This document shows positions 51,531 to 59,372 of a stretch of 64,000 nt of DNA, piece after piece. The notes beneath the pieces are model-generated. The model did no database searches. It was not told where the DNA came from and was given only the letters and a program-made list of their open reading frames with translations. The DNA is taken from contig NZ_LMTJ01000003.1 of the NCBI RefSeq assembly GCF_001510715.1, positions 329,201 to 393,200 of the forward strand, read 5' to 3'. The stretch is from Bacillus sp. FJAT-29814 (GTDB lineage: Bacteria; Bacillota; Bacilli; Bacillales; Cytobacillaceae). Made by a program: the position numbers and the translations under genes. Positions within the stretch are counted from its first letter, which is position 1. Each line of letters opens with the position of its first letter.

Positions 51531-53909
51531 ATGAGTATAAAAGACGCAAATCTGCAAATTACGGAAAAGGCGGAATTCCTGATCACCGGCATGACCTGTG
51601 CCGCCTGCTCGGCAAGAATTGAAAAAGGACTAAACAAAATCGATGGGGTAGCCAAGGCTGTCGTGAATCTGGCGATGGAAACGGCAACAGTGGAGTACCA
51701 TTCTTCCATGGTGGAGGTTCAGGACCTTTTTAAAAAGGTCGAACAACTTGGATATGGGGCAGAACAAAAAGAGGCGGCAAGCCAAGAAAAAGCTGACCCG
51801 CGCGAGCTGGAGCTGCAGCAGCAAAAGGGCAAGTTTCTGTTCGCAATGCTACTATCCTTCCCGATGGCTCTTGTAATGCTGGCTGATATGGCCAAGGTGC
51901 CTGACACCCTTGGAATCCAGGCCTTCTTTATGAATCCATGGGTGCAGCTGGTCTTGGCTGCACCTGTACAATTACTCATCGGGCTGCAGTTTTATAAGGG
52001 TGCTTATAAAGCAATTAGGAGCGGCAGCGCGAATATGGATGTCCTAGTGGCGCTGGGAACATCCGCTGCATTTTTCTATAGTTTATATGTATTGTACGAT
52101 TCCTATGGAACGGGCGCGATGATGCTGGAGGTTTATTTTGAAACGAGTGCTATATTAATTACGCTGATTATCTTAGGAAAGATTTTTGAAGCAAGTGCCA
52201 AGGGCAGAACCACGGAAGCAATCAAAAAACTGATGGGATTGCAATCAAAAATGGCTGTTATCGAACGGAATGGCCAGGAACTGGAGGTTCCGCTTGAAGA
52301 AGTGGTTGTTGGCGATATTTTGTTAATTAAACCAGGTGAAAAAGTGCCTGTGGATGGGGAGATTATCGAGGGAAGAACCGCATTGGATGAATCGATGTTA
52401 ACCGGCGAAAGTGTTCCGGTGGATAAGTCGATTGGCGACATGGTCATCGGCGCCACGATCAATAAAAATGGTTTTATCAAGGTACGGGCCACCAAAGTGG
52501 GTACGGATACGGCGCTGGCTCAGATAATAAAAATTGTCGAAGCCGCTCAGGGCTCAAAGGCGCCAATTCAAAGATTGGCGGACAAAATCTCGGGGATTTT
52601 CGTCCCGATTGTCGTGGGTATTGCAATCTTAACATTCTTGTTTTGGTATTTCTGGGTAACCCCAGGAGACTTTTCTGGAGCATTGGAAAAATTAATTGCC
52701 GTTCTCGTCATTGCCTGTCCGTGTTCGTTGGGGCTGGCGACCCCCACTTCAATCATGGCGGGATCGGGCCGTGCTGCCGAATTTGGCATCCTCTTTAAAG
52801 GCGGAGAACATCTCGAAAGAACCAGCCGTCTGACCACAATTGTATTGGATAAAACTGGAACAATTACAAATGGGGAGCCTGTTTTAACCGACATCGTCAT
52901 TGATGGAAACGTGAGCGAACAGGAATTTTTAGCAATTGTCGCTGCGGCTGAGAAACAGTCTGAACATCCATTGGCTCATGCGATTGTTCAAGGGGTACAG
53001 GAAAGAGGAATTTCCTTAAAGGAGTGCACAGACTTTGAATCCATACCAGGGTATGGTGTAAAAGCAATCGTTGAAGGAAAGAAAGTCTTAATTGGAACTC
53101 GCAGGCTTTTGGTGCAGCACGGTGTGTCCTTTGAAAAAGCCGAGGCTAGCATGGAGAGTCTGGAGCATACCGGGAAAACAGCAATGTTAGCTGCGATTGA
53201 TGGAGAATATGCCGGTATAGTGGCAGTGGCGGATACAATCAAAGCTTCGTCCAAAAAAGCAGTCCAATGCCTGAAAGAAATGGGCTTGGAAGTCATTATG
53301 ATAACAGGTGACAATAAACAGGCGGCCCTAGCGATTGCCAATCAGGCAGGGATTAAGCACGTATTGGCGGAAGTACTGCCAGAAGGAAAAGCGGAGCAAG
53401 TCAAGAAGCTTCAGGACCAAGGAAAAATCGTTGCTATGGTGGGAGACGGCATAAACGATGCACCGGCGTTGGTAGTTGCCGATATTGGCATGGCAATTGG
53501 AACCGGAACGGATGTGGCGTTGGAGGCGGCCGATATTACCCTGATGCGCGGAGATTTAACGAGTATTGCCGATGCTATCCATATGAGCAAGAAAACGATG
53601 CAAAACATAAAGCAAAACTTATTCTGGGCATTTGCCTACAATACGCTTGGAATTCCAGTTGCCGCATTCGGTTTTCTGGCCCCGTGGCTCGCGGGAGCTG
53701 CCATGGCTTTTAGTTCGGTCTCGGTCGTCTTAAATGCACTTCGCCTTCAACATGTTCATGTTGGAACCGAAAAAGCCGCACTAAACCCGAAACGATGGCT
53801 CCTTCCGGCATTATTGTCACTGGTGGTTCTGTTTGGCGGTTTTTTTATCTATAACAATTTGGTAGAGGAAGCGAAATTACAGAGGTTAGTAGATGTTTTT
53901 TTAAAGTGA
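51531..53909 (+). CDS. copA: Copper-exporting P1B-type ATPase
   Basis: 792 residues. One N-terminal HMA domain (GMTCAACSA, Cys23/Cys26), where B. subtilis CopA has two. Transmembrane metal site Cys396-Pro-Cys398 (ACPCSLGLATP), phosphorylation Asp440 in DKTGTIT, the P1B SEHPLAHA motif, and GDGINDAPAL. It exports Cu(I) from the cytosol. It sits between copZ and a His-rich exported protein. The usual csoR gene is absent from this operon. Confidence 0.95.
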   Translation: MSIKDANLQITEKAEFLITGMTCAACSARIEKGLNKIDGVAKAVVNLAMETATVEYHSSMVEVQDLFKKVEQLGYGAEQKEAASQEKADPRELELQQQKGKFLFAMLLSFPMALVMLADMAKVPDTLGIQAFFMNPWVQLVLAAPVQLLIGLQFYKGAYKAIRSGSANMDVLVALGTSAAFFYSLYVLYDSYGTGAMMLEVYFETSAILITLIILGKIFEASAKGRTTEAIKKLMGLQSKMAVIERNGQELEVPLEEVVVGDILLIKPGEKVPVDGEIIEGRTALDESMLTGESVPVDKSIGDMVIGATINKNGFIKVRATKVGTDTALAQIIKIVEAAQGSKAPIQRLADKISGIFVPIVVGIAILTFLFWYFWVTPGDFSGALEKLIAVLVIACPCSLGLATPTSIMAGSGRAAEFGILFKGGEHLERTSRLTTIVLDKTGTITNGEPVLTDIVIDGNVSEQEFLAIVAAAEKQSEHPLAHAIVQGVQERGISLKECTDFESIPGYGVKAIVEGKKVLIGTRRLLVQHGVSFEKAEASMESLEHTGKTAMLAAIDGEYAGIVAVADTIKASSKKAVQCLKEMGLEVIMITGDNKQAALAIANQAGIKHVLAEVLPEGKAEQVKKLQDQGKIVAMVGDGINDAPALVVADIGMAIGTGTDVALEAADITLMRGDLTSIADAIHMSKKTMQNIKQNLFWAFAYNTLGIPVAAFGFLAPWLAGAAMAFSSVSVVLNALRLQHVHVGTEKAALNPKRWLLPALLSLVVLFGGFFIYNNLVEEAKLQRLVDVFLK

Positions 53910-53936
53910 ATTTTTAAAAAGTAAGGAGTAATCGAA

Positions 53937-54854
53937 ATGAGAAAATGGGCACTAGCAGGCATGCTTTATGTAACGATTGTGATCGTCGGTTTTCAGGCAT
54001 ATGACAAATGGTTTGCTGATGAAAAGGACACGGCGCAGGCAGGTATGCAGGATATGGGAAAAATGAATGACACAAAGAGCAAGGGTAAGGGAGAAAATAT
54101 GGATAACATGGAAGATATGGATGACAAAGAGCACAACGAAGAAGCCACAGAAAGTGGCGGCCACGGGGAGGAAGGTAGTCACGGCCATGGAGGGGATTCT
54201 TCACATGGCGATGGTAGCCAAGTCAATGCATTTGTGTATAATGACGAAAACAACATCAAAATCATTTTAAAGGATAAGGCCGGGAATCCAATTGATAATT
54301 TAGAAGTCAACCATGAAAAGATCCTTCATCTCATCATGGTCGATGAACAGCTCCAGAAGTACTATCATGTCCACCCGGAACGAACGGCGAAAGGCGAATT
54401 CACAATTGGAAATTCGCTTCCTGCTGGCTACTATAAAGCATTTATCGACATTAAGCCAACATCCTATGCATACGAAGTAGAGCCAGTTCCGTTCGTGGTT
54501 GGGACTCCGAAAATGGAAGGCCATGGCCATGCATTGGTGCCTGACACCACTTTTACCAAAACGGTCGATGGGGAAACAGTAACCATGAACTTTAATTCCT
54601 TTAAGGCGGGGGAAACGGTCAAACTTTCCTTTGACTTAGATAGAACAAACCTGACTCCATATTTGGGGGCAATGGGTCATGTGGTGATTCTGGATGAATA
54701 TGGCAAGAAGTTCCTTCACGTACATCCTTCCAATGAAACGGACACCGTTTTTGAAACGACGTTTGATAAGCCAGGAATTTATAAGATTTGGGCAGAGTTC
54801 CAGCAAAATGGCAAGGTCCGAGCCTTCCCGTTTGTAATTGAAGTAACAGAATAA
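53937..54854 (+). CDS. Exported His-rich protein with YtkA/FixH-like domains
   Basis: 305 residues. A single N-terminal hydrophobic segment (about 4-22) acts as signal or anchor. Residues 30-95 are Met/Asp/Lys- then His/Gly/Glu/Ser-rich (repeated HGEEGSHGHGGDSSHGDG type), a likely metal-binding tract. The rest has NHEKILHLIMV, YYHVHPERTAKGEF, YLGAMGHVVILDEYGKKFLHVHP and FDKPGIYKIWAEFQQNG, matching the lipoprotein at 39732. Third gene of the copper operon, 27 bp after copA. Probably binds copper outside the membrane. Confidence 0.85.
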   Translation: MRKWALAGMLYVTIVIVGFQAYDKWFADEKDTAQAGMQDMGKMNDTKSKGKGENMDNMEDMDDKEHNEEATESGGHGEEGSHGHGGDSSHGDGSQVNAFVYNDENNIKIILKDKAGNPIDNLEVNHEKILHLIMVDEQLQKYYHVHPERTAKGEFTIGNSLPAGYYKAFIDIKPTSYAYEVEPVPFVVGTPKMEGHGHALVPDTTFTKTVDGETVTMNFNSFKAGETVKLSFDLDRTNLTPYLGAMGHVVILDEYGKKFLHVHPSNETDTVFETTFDKPGIYKIWAEFQQNGKVRAFPFVIEVTE

Positions 54855-54870
54855 AGAATGATGTAAGATA

Positions 54871-54902
54871 TGGGGGGAGGGCGTGAGGTCCTCTCCCTTT
54901 TC
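54871..54902 (+). terminator. Terminator of copper operon
   Basis: GGGGGGAGG / CCTCTCCC imperfect stem with T run. Confidence 0.7.
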
Positions 54903-54960
54903 TAATACGAATAAAGCCAAGCTGACCTTCACAAAAAAGTCGCCCGTCACGCAAGAATTT

Positions 54961-54993
54961 TGCGGTTTGTGGAGAATACGATTCCGTTAAACT
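54961..54993 (+). promoter_or_regulatory. TGCGG promoter P9 (kinase 3-regulator 2 operon)
   Basis: A single clear TGCGG at 54961, followed by the TTTGT seen in P2, and TAAACT at 54988-54993, 27 bp on. Positions 21 and 42 bp upstream do not match. A weaker, possibly autoregulatory member. Confidence 0.55.
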
Positions 54994-55029
54994 AGTAGTA
55001 GAAAGTAAGAAATCCAGGTGGTGTTTTTT

Positions 55030-56457
55030 ATGAACGGCAGTCAGAAATTTTTTCAGTACATTGCAGATCACACAAGCGATGTACTCATGATTGTAGATCG
55101 AAACCGACACATTGTCTATGTAACCCCAAATATATATGAAATCAGTGGTTATCGTCCTGAAGAAATTCAAAATAGAGACACATTTTTCATGGTTCATCCG
55201 GAGGACCGGGAGTTTTTGGAGAAACGGCATGAAAATCTGCTGGAATCAAAACAAAGCAATTCTTCGGAATATCGGGTTGTGAAGAAGAACGGGGAAATCC
55301 GGTACTGTGAATGTAAAACAACGCCACTTCCTGACACAGAAAATTACCTTCAGGTTGTGTCGACAAGGGATATTACCGACCGGAAGTTAATGGAAATGGA
55401 TCTGGCGTACCACAAGAATCGTCATGAAATGCTTCAAAACAGCCTGAAGAACTTTTCACAAGAACTATCTTACGTGATGAAACAACCCGACCTCGAAGCA
55501 AGACTGACCAGGGAAGTGGGAACAATTTTACCAAACTCCGACCCTATTGTTTTGAAAACATATCCGGAAAATATGGTACTATCAACAGGAAAAATAGAGA
55601 TTGTTGGCGAAAAAGTATTTATTAAAATTGGCGACCACAAGCAAGTCCCGCTGATCCTATCCATTCGCGCCGAGGCGATTCGTGAAAAAATGGAGTCCAT
55701 CTGGCTGGAAACATTAGCATTTTATGCGATGATGGTGTTGGAGAATTTAAATATGATAGAGAACCTGATACAGCAGCTGGAGACCGCCACCCATCAAAAG
55801 GAAACGCCGCAATGGGTGCTGCGGATGATGTTTAACCTCCAGGAACAGCAACGGTTAACGTTATCGAGCGACCTCCATGATACGGTTTTGCAGGATCAGA
55901 TTGACTTATACCGAAGACTGGAAGCTTTGCTAAATCGCCATGACTTTGAAAAAACGGCCAAAAACAGGCTGACCGAGATTGAACAAGGGATGCTGGATAT
56001 CATTCATGAAATACGGGCAACGTGCAATAATTTACGGCCGCCATTGTTAAGGGAATTGGGACTCGAACGGTCGCTGGAAAATTTATTTGAACATATCCAG
56101 ATTTCGTCCACCTATCGTATTATTTTTTCGTCACAAGACCTTTCACGAATCGGTTTAAGCGACGAGCAAACCATCGGAATTTACCGAATCGTTCAGGATT
56201 TGCTTCACCATGCAGAAGAATATTCTCGGGCAGACCAAATTAGGTTTGATTTCTATCATGAAAATGAATTTTTGAAAATGATGTACCGTGATGATGGAAC
56301 TGGATTGGATGCAGACAGTTCCGAATATATAAAACTAACAACAATCAAACAAAGAGCGAAAAGTCTTGGAGGAAAAATGGATCTCCACATTGTGTCCGAA
56401 GGCGGATTAATCGCCACTTTGGAGATTCCGATCACTTTGGAAAGGAGTTTTGTGTAA
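55030..56457 (+). CDS. Cytosolic PAS sensor histidine kinase-like protein with degenerate ATP site (kinase 3)
   Basis: 475 residues from ATG 55030 (AGGTGG eight bases upstream). One PAS domain (residues 5-120, HTSDVLMIVDRNRHIVYVTPN to DITDRKLM), the shared middle segment and HisKA_3 with His283 (SSDLHDTVLQDQI). In the ATPase domain, the N-box reads QDLLHHAEEYSRA: His393 and His394 replace the Asn pair of kinases 1 and 2. The G2 region lacks its Gly (LTTIKQRAKSLGG). The G1 box DDGTGLD remains. It may bind ATP poorly and act as a phosphatase or phosphotransfer partner. Its stop overlaps the regulator 2 start (TAATG). Confidence 0.88.
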   Translation: MNGSQKFFQYIADHTSDVLMIVDRNRHIVYVTPNIYEISGYRPEEIQNRDTFFMVHPEDREFLEKRHENLLESKQSNSSEYRVVKKNGEIRYCECKTTPLPDTENYLQVVSTRDITDRKLMEMDLAYHKNRHEMLQNSLKNFSQELSYVMKQPDLEARLTREVGTILPNSDPIVLKTYPENMVLSTGKIEIVGEKVFIKIGDHKQVPLILSIRAEAIREKMESIWLETLAFYAMMVLENLNMIENLIQQLETATHQKETPQWVLRMMFNLQEQQRLTLSSDLHDTVLQDQIDLYRRLEALLNRHDFEKTAKNRLTEIEQGMLDIIHEIRATCNNLRPPLLRELGLERSLENLFEHIQISSTYRIIFSSQDLSRIGLSDEQTIGIYRIVQDLLHHAEEYSRADQIRFDFYHENEFLKMMYRDDGTGLDADSSEYIKLTTIKQRAKSLGGKMDLHIVSEGGLIATLEIPITLERSFV

Positions 56458-57107
56458 TGGTAAATATATTAATTGTTGATGACCACTTGTCGATTATTGA
56501 AGGAACTAAAATGCTGTTGGAACAAGAGCCTGATTTTAATATTACTGTGGAAAGCAGTTCATTGAATGCGATGAACATCATCAAATTGAATCATTATGAT
56601 GTCTTGTTATTTGATTTATACATGCCACACCTAAATGGCCTAGAGTTGGCTAAGCAGGCATTGGCCTATAATCCGGACCTAATTATTTTAATTTACACCG
56701 GATTTGACATAAAGCCTCACTTTAATTTACTCGTGGAAGCAGGGGTTGCGGGCTTTCTTTCAAAGACCTCCTCAAGGGATGATTTGGTTACCGGGATTCG
56801 CTGTGCCTTAAAGCGTCAGGTCGTACTACCGCTTTCGCTTGTAAGGGAACTTAGGAGGCCAGGCATAATTGCCGACAGTTCCAGCCCAACCCAAAAAATC
56901 GCATTATCGACGACCGAAGAACAAATCCTGTCAGAACTGTCCAAAGGAAAAAGCACACGCGAAATGGCCGCCACATTGGCCATGAGCCAGCGGTCATTGG
57001 AATATAATTTAACCACGCTTTACCAAAAATTTGGCGTACGCACACGCGTTGATACCATTGCCAAGGCGAAACAGCTAGGGTTGATCCCAGAGGAAGAATT
57101 AAAGTGA
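56457..57107 (+). CDS. ComA-like response regulator (regulator 2)
   Basis: 216 residues. Receiver with DD8-9, Asp53 (LFDLYMPHLNG) and Lys in LSKTSS; then a GerE helix-turn-helix with SQRSLEYNLTTLYQKFGVRTR. Highly similar throughout to regulator 1 (VDDH..S..EGTK, YTGFDIKPHFNLLVEAGVAGF against YSGFDIAPHFNLLMESGVSGF). Both resemble ComA. Coupled to the degenerate kinase 3. It is a candidate for binding the TGCGG repeats; it may be phosphorylated by kinase 1 or 2. Confidence 0.9.
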   Translation: MVNILIVDDHLSIIEGTKMLLEQEPDFNITVESSSLNAMNIIKLNHYDVLLFDLYMPHLNGLELAKQALAYNPDLIILIYTGFDIKPHFNLLVEAGVAGFLSKTSSRDDLVTGIRCALKRQVVLPLSLVRELRRPGIIADSSSPTQKIALSTTEEQILSELSKGKSTREMAATLAMSQRSLEYNLTTLYQKFGVRTRVDTIAKAKQLGLIPEEELK

Positions 57108-57124
57108 AATATCTACAAAAAAAC

Positions 57125-57160
57125 TGCCAGGGTGACTACCTCCGGCGTTTTTTTTTTGCC
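57125..57160 (+). terminator. Terminator
   Basis: GCCAGG-GTGACTA-CCTCCGGC stem (one mismatch) and a run of nine T. Confidence 0.8.
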
Positions 57161-57201
57161 CAAAGCCAGCAAAGAAGGCTGTTCGATGTACCTCAAAATC
57201 A

Positions 57202-57276
57202 TGCGTGACTCTTCAAGAACAATGCGGTGATCCTCAAAAAGACTGCGGTTTGCTCAAGGTCATTCCTTCGTACAAT
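57202..57276 (+). promoter_or_regulatory. TGCGG triple-repeat promoter P10 (YrzI-like peptide)
   Basis: TGCGT 57202, TGCGG 57223 and TGCGG 57244, 21 bp apart; TACAAT at 57271-57276, 27 bp after the last. Copy 2 reads TGCGG-TGAT-CCTCAA, close to the ComA box. Confidence 0.75.
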
Positions 57277-57318
57277 GTAACTATAGAAAAGGTAATTTTT
57301 ATAAGGAGATGAACGAGA

Positions 57319-57462
57319 ATGACTCTCAATATTTTATCTTTATCGGTGACAATTAAAAAAAGGAAAATAAGTCTGGAAAAAGCAGTTCAACAGGAAATGG
57401 TCAAAAAGCTATATGAGGAAAATCATGATCGGCTGCATGCCATGAACCATTGGTTTCTGTAA
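57319..57462 (+). CDS. YrzI-family small protein (47 aa)
   Basis: ATG with AAGGAGATG upstream. The sequence starts MTLNILSLSVTIKKRKISLE and continues as a charged helix (VQQEMVKKLYEEN). This matches the pattern of Bac_small_yrzI proteins: a short hydrophobic beta-like start, KKRK, then EA/AV-HQE-VEKLYEE. Function of the family is unknown. It has its own TGCGG promoter, so it is likely made together with the efflux genes. A strong AAGGAGG follows its stop and could serve a tiny frame at 57480-57509. Confidence 0.75.
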   Translation: MTLNILSLSVTIKKRKISLEKAVQQEMVKKLYEENHDRLHAMNHWFL

Positions 57463-57743
57463 GGAGGTTTGGTTAGGTTTTGAAAAAGATGAAAGGATTA
57501 CCAGGATAGCGCCGCTCCCATATGTGGGCGGTTATTCTACTTTTTCCAGTTAAAATTTAACTTAAAAACTATGAAAATAATATTAAATAATTTGAATCTA
57601 TAAATAATAGTGATAAACTATAGACAGGCAATAATTGATCCAGAAAAGGTATGTGACGAGTTGCGCACTTGTTTGTTTGGCTGATTATGCGCTCTTCGCC
57701 TGCATCCTTTCTGTAAATGATAGGATAATAAGGGATGGGAAAA
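57463..57743. other. Intergenic region with a possible structured mqo leader
   Basis: Imperfect hairpin CCGCTCCCA/TGTGGGCGG at 57512-57531 may end the yrzI transcript. Further on, 57643-57711 can fold into a long interrupted stem: GAAAAGG, ATG, CGA and GCGCA pair with TGCGC, TCG, CAT and CCTTTC across a 20-nt loop. It ends 33 bp before the mqo start. No known riboswitch class is recognised. Confidence 0.35.
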
Positions 57744-59261
57744 ATGAGTAACATTCAAACGAAAACAGACGTAATCTTAATTGGTGCCGGGATCATGAGT
57801 GCCACATTAGGGACACTCTTGAAAGAATTAGTACCGGAATGGAACATTACTGTATTTGAGAAGCTAGATAAAGCAGGGGAAGAGAGCTCCAACGAATGGA
57901 ATAATGCAGGAACTGGGCATGCTGCACTTTGCGAGTTAAACTACACCGTTGAAAAACCGGACGGAACGCTCGACATAAATAAAGCAATCAAAATTAACGA
58001 ACAGTTCCAAGTTTCCAGACAGTTTTGGTCTTATCTAGTGAATAGCAATCTAATCCGGAATCCGCATGACTTTATCATGCCATTGCCGCATATGAGCATG
58101 GTGCAGGGTGAAAAGAATGTGGAATTTTTGAAAAAACGCTTTAAAGCGCTTTCCAACAATCCTCTGTTCCAGGGAATGGAATTCTCCGAGGATTCGAAAA
58201 AATTAAAGGAATGGATTCCATTGATTATGGAAGGGCGGACCTCGAACGTACCGATTGCCGCTACAAAAATCGATTCTGGTACGGATGTCAACTTTGGTGC
58301 GTTAACGCGCATGTTGTTTGACCATTTAAAGAAGCAAAATGTAGAAATCAAATATAATCATCAAGTTGAAGATATGAAACGTAAAGAGGACGGTTCATGG
58401 GAATTGCAAGTGTGGAATATGGCAACCGGTAACATTGAACGTCATTCCGCTAAGTTCGTCTTTATCGGGGCTGGCGGTGGAAGTCTTCATTTACTGCAAA
58501 AAACCGGTATCCCTGAAAGCAAACATATTGGTGGATTCCCAGTTAGCGGGTTATTCCTTGTATGCAAAAATCCTGAGGTTGTCAAAAAACATCACGCAAA
58601 AGTATACGGCAAAGCAGCCGTTGGCGCGCCGCCGATGTCTGTGCCGCATCTTGATACACGATATATTGAAGGCAAAAAATCATTGCTGTTTGGACCGTTT
58701 GCCGGCTTCTCGCCAAAATTCTTGAAAACTGGTTCTAATATGGATTTAATAACTTCTGTGAACCCGAATAATCTCGTGACAATGTTGGCGGCAGGCGCTA
58801 AAAATATTCCGTTAACAAAATACTTAATCCAGCAGCTTATGCTATCAAAAGAGCAGCGGATTGAAGAATTACGCGAATTTATTCCAAACGCGAAAAGCGA
58901 AGATTGGGATATCGTCGTAGCAGGCCAGCGTGTACAAGTGATCAAAGATACTGAGGCTGGCGGAAAAGGTACGCTTGAATTTGGAACAGAAGTAGTCAGT
59001 GCCGCTGATGGTTCAGTCGCTGCCTTGCTCGGAGCTTCACCAGGCGCATCCACTGCCGTAAACGTCATGCTTCAGGTGATCAAAAAATGCTTCCCGCAGC
59101 AGCTAAAAGTATGGGAGCCGAAAATTAAGGAAATGATCCCTTCTTATGGTGTGTCACTGATGGAAAACCCAGAACTTTTGCAAAAGGTGACTTCTTCAAC
59201 TGAGCGAGCGCTTGGTCTGCGAGAACAACAAGCCGATAAGAAAGGCCGAAACGTATCGTAA
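57744..59261 (+). CDS. mqo: Malate:quinone oxidoreductase
   Basis: 505 residues, FAD-dependent peripheral membrane enzyme oxidising malate to oxaloacetate and passing electrons to menaquinone. N-terminal [21 protein letters not shown] binds [40 protein letters not shown] and [15 protein letters not shown] are family signatures. ATG 57744 (AAGGGATGGG) is preferred to ATG 57735. Single gene with its own terminator. Confidence 0.95.
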   Translation: MSNIQTKTDVILIGAGIMSATLGTLLKELVPEWNITVFEKLDKAGEESSNEWNNAGTGHAALCELNYTVEKPDGTLDINKAIKINEQFQVSRQFWSYLVNSNLIRNPHDFIMPLPHMSMVQGEKNVEFLKKRFKALSNNPLFQGMEFSEDSKKLKEWIPLIMEGRTSNVPIAATKIDSGTDVNFGALTRMLFDHLKKQNVEIKYNHQVEDMKRKEDGSWELQVWNMATGNIERHSAKFVFIGAGGGSLHLLQKTGIPESKHIGGFPVSGLFLVCKNPEVVKKHHAKVYGKAAVGAPPMSVPHLDTRYIEGKKSLLFGPFAGFSPKFLKTGSNMDLITSVNPNNLVTMLAAGAKNIPLTKYLIQQLMLSKEQRIEELREFIPNAKSEDWDIVVAGQRVQVIKDTEAGGKGTLEFGTEVVSAADGSVAALLGASPGASTAVNVMLQVIKKCFPQQLKVWEPKIKEMIPSYGVSLMENPELLQKVTSSTERALGLREQQADKKGRNVS

Positions 59262-59284
59262 GCAGGAAATTTCTTCTTTTTTTT

Positions 59285-59320
59285 AAAAACTGCGCCTCCG
59301 ATTGGGGGTGCAGTTTTTTT
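59285..59320 (+). terminator. Terminator
   Basis: AAAAACTGC-GCC / GGGTGCAGTTTTT stem with T run. Confidence 0.88.
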
Positions 59321-59372
59321 GTGTATGTTATAATCTTTTTATTAATAAGCTTTTTAGGACGGAGAGGTTATT

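Noticed and set aside
54619..55230. 203-residue minus-strand frame over the copper operon end and kinase 3 start
   Set aside because: It crosses two real genes, a terminator and promoter P9, and its composition looks like random translation.
57662..57692. TGCGC pair before mqo as a member of the TGCGG regulon
   Set aside because: The two sites are 26 bp apart and no -10 stands 27 bp downstream; they are better explained as arms of a hairpin.
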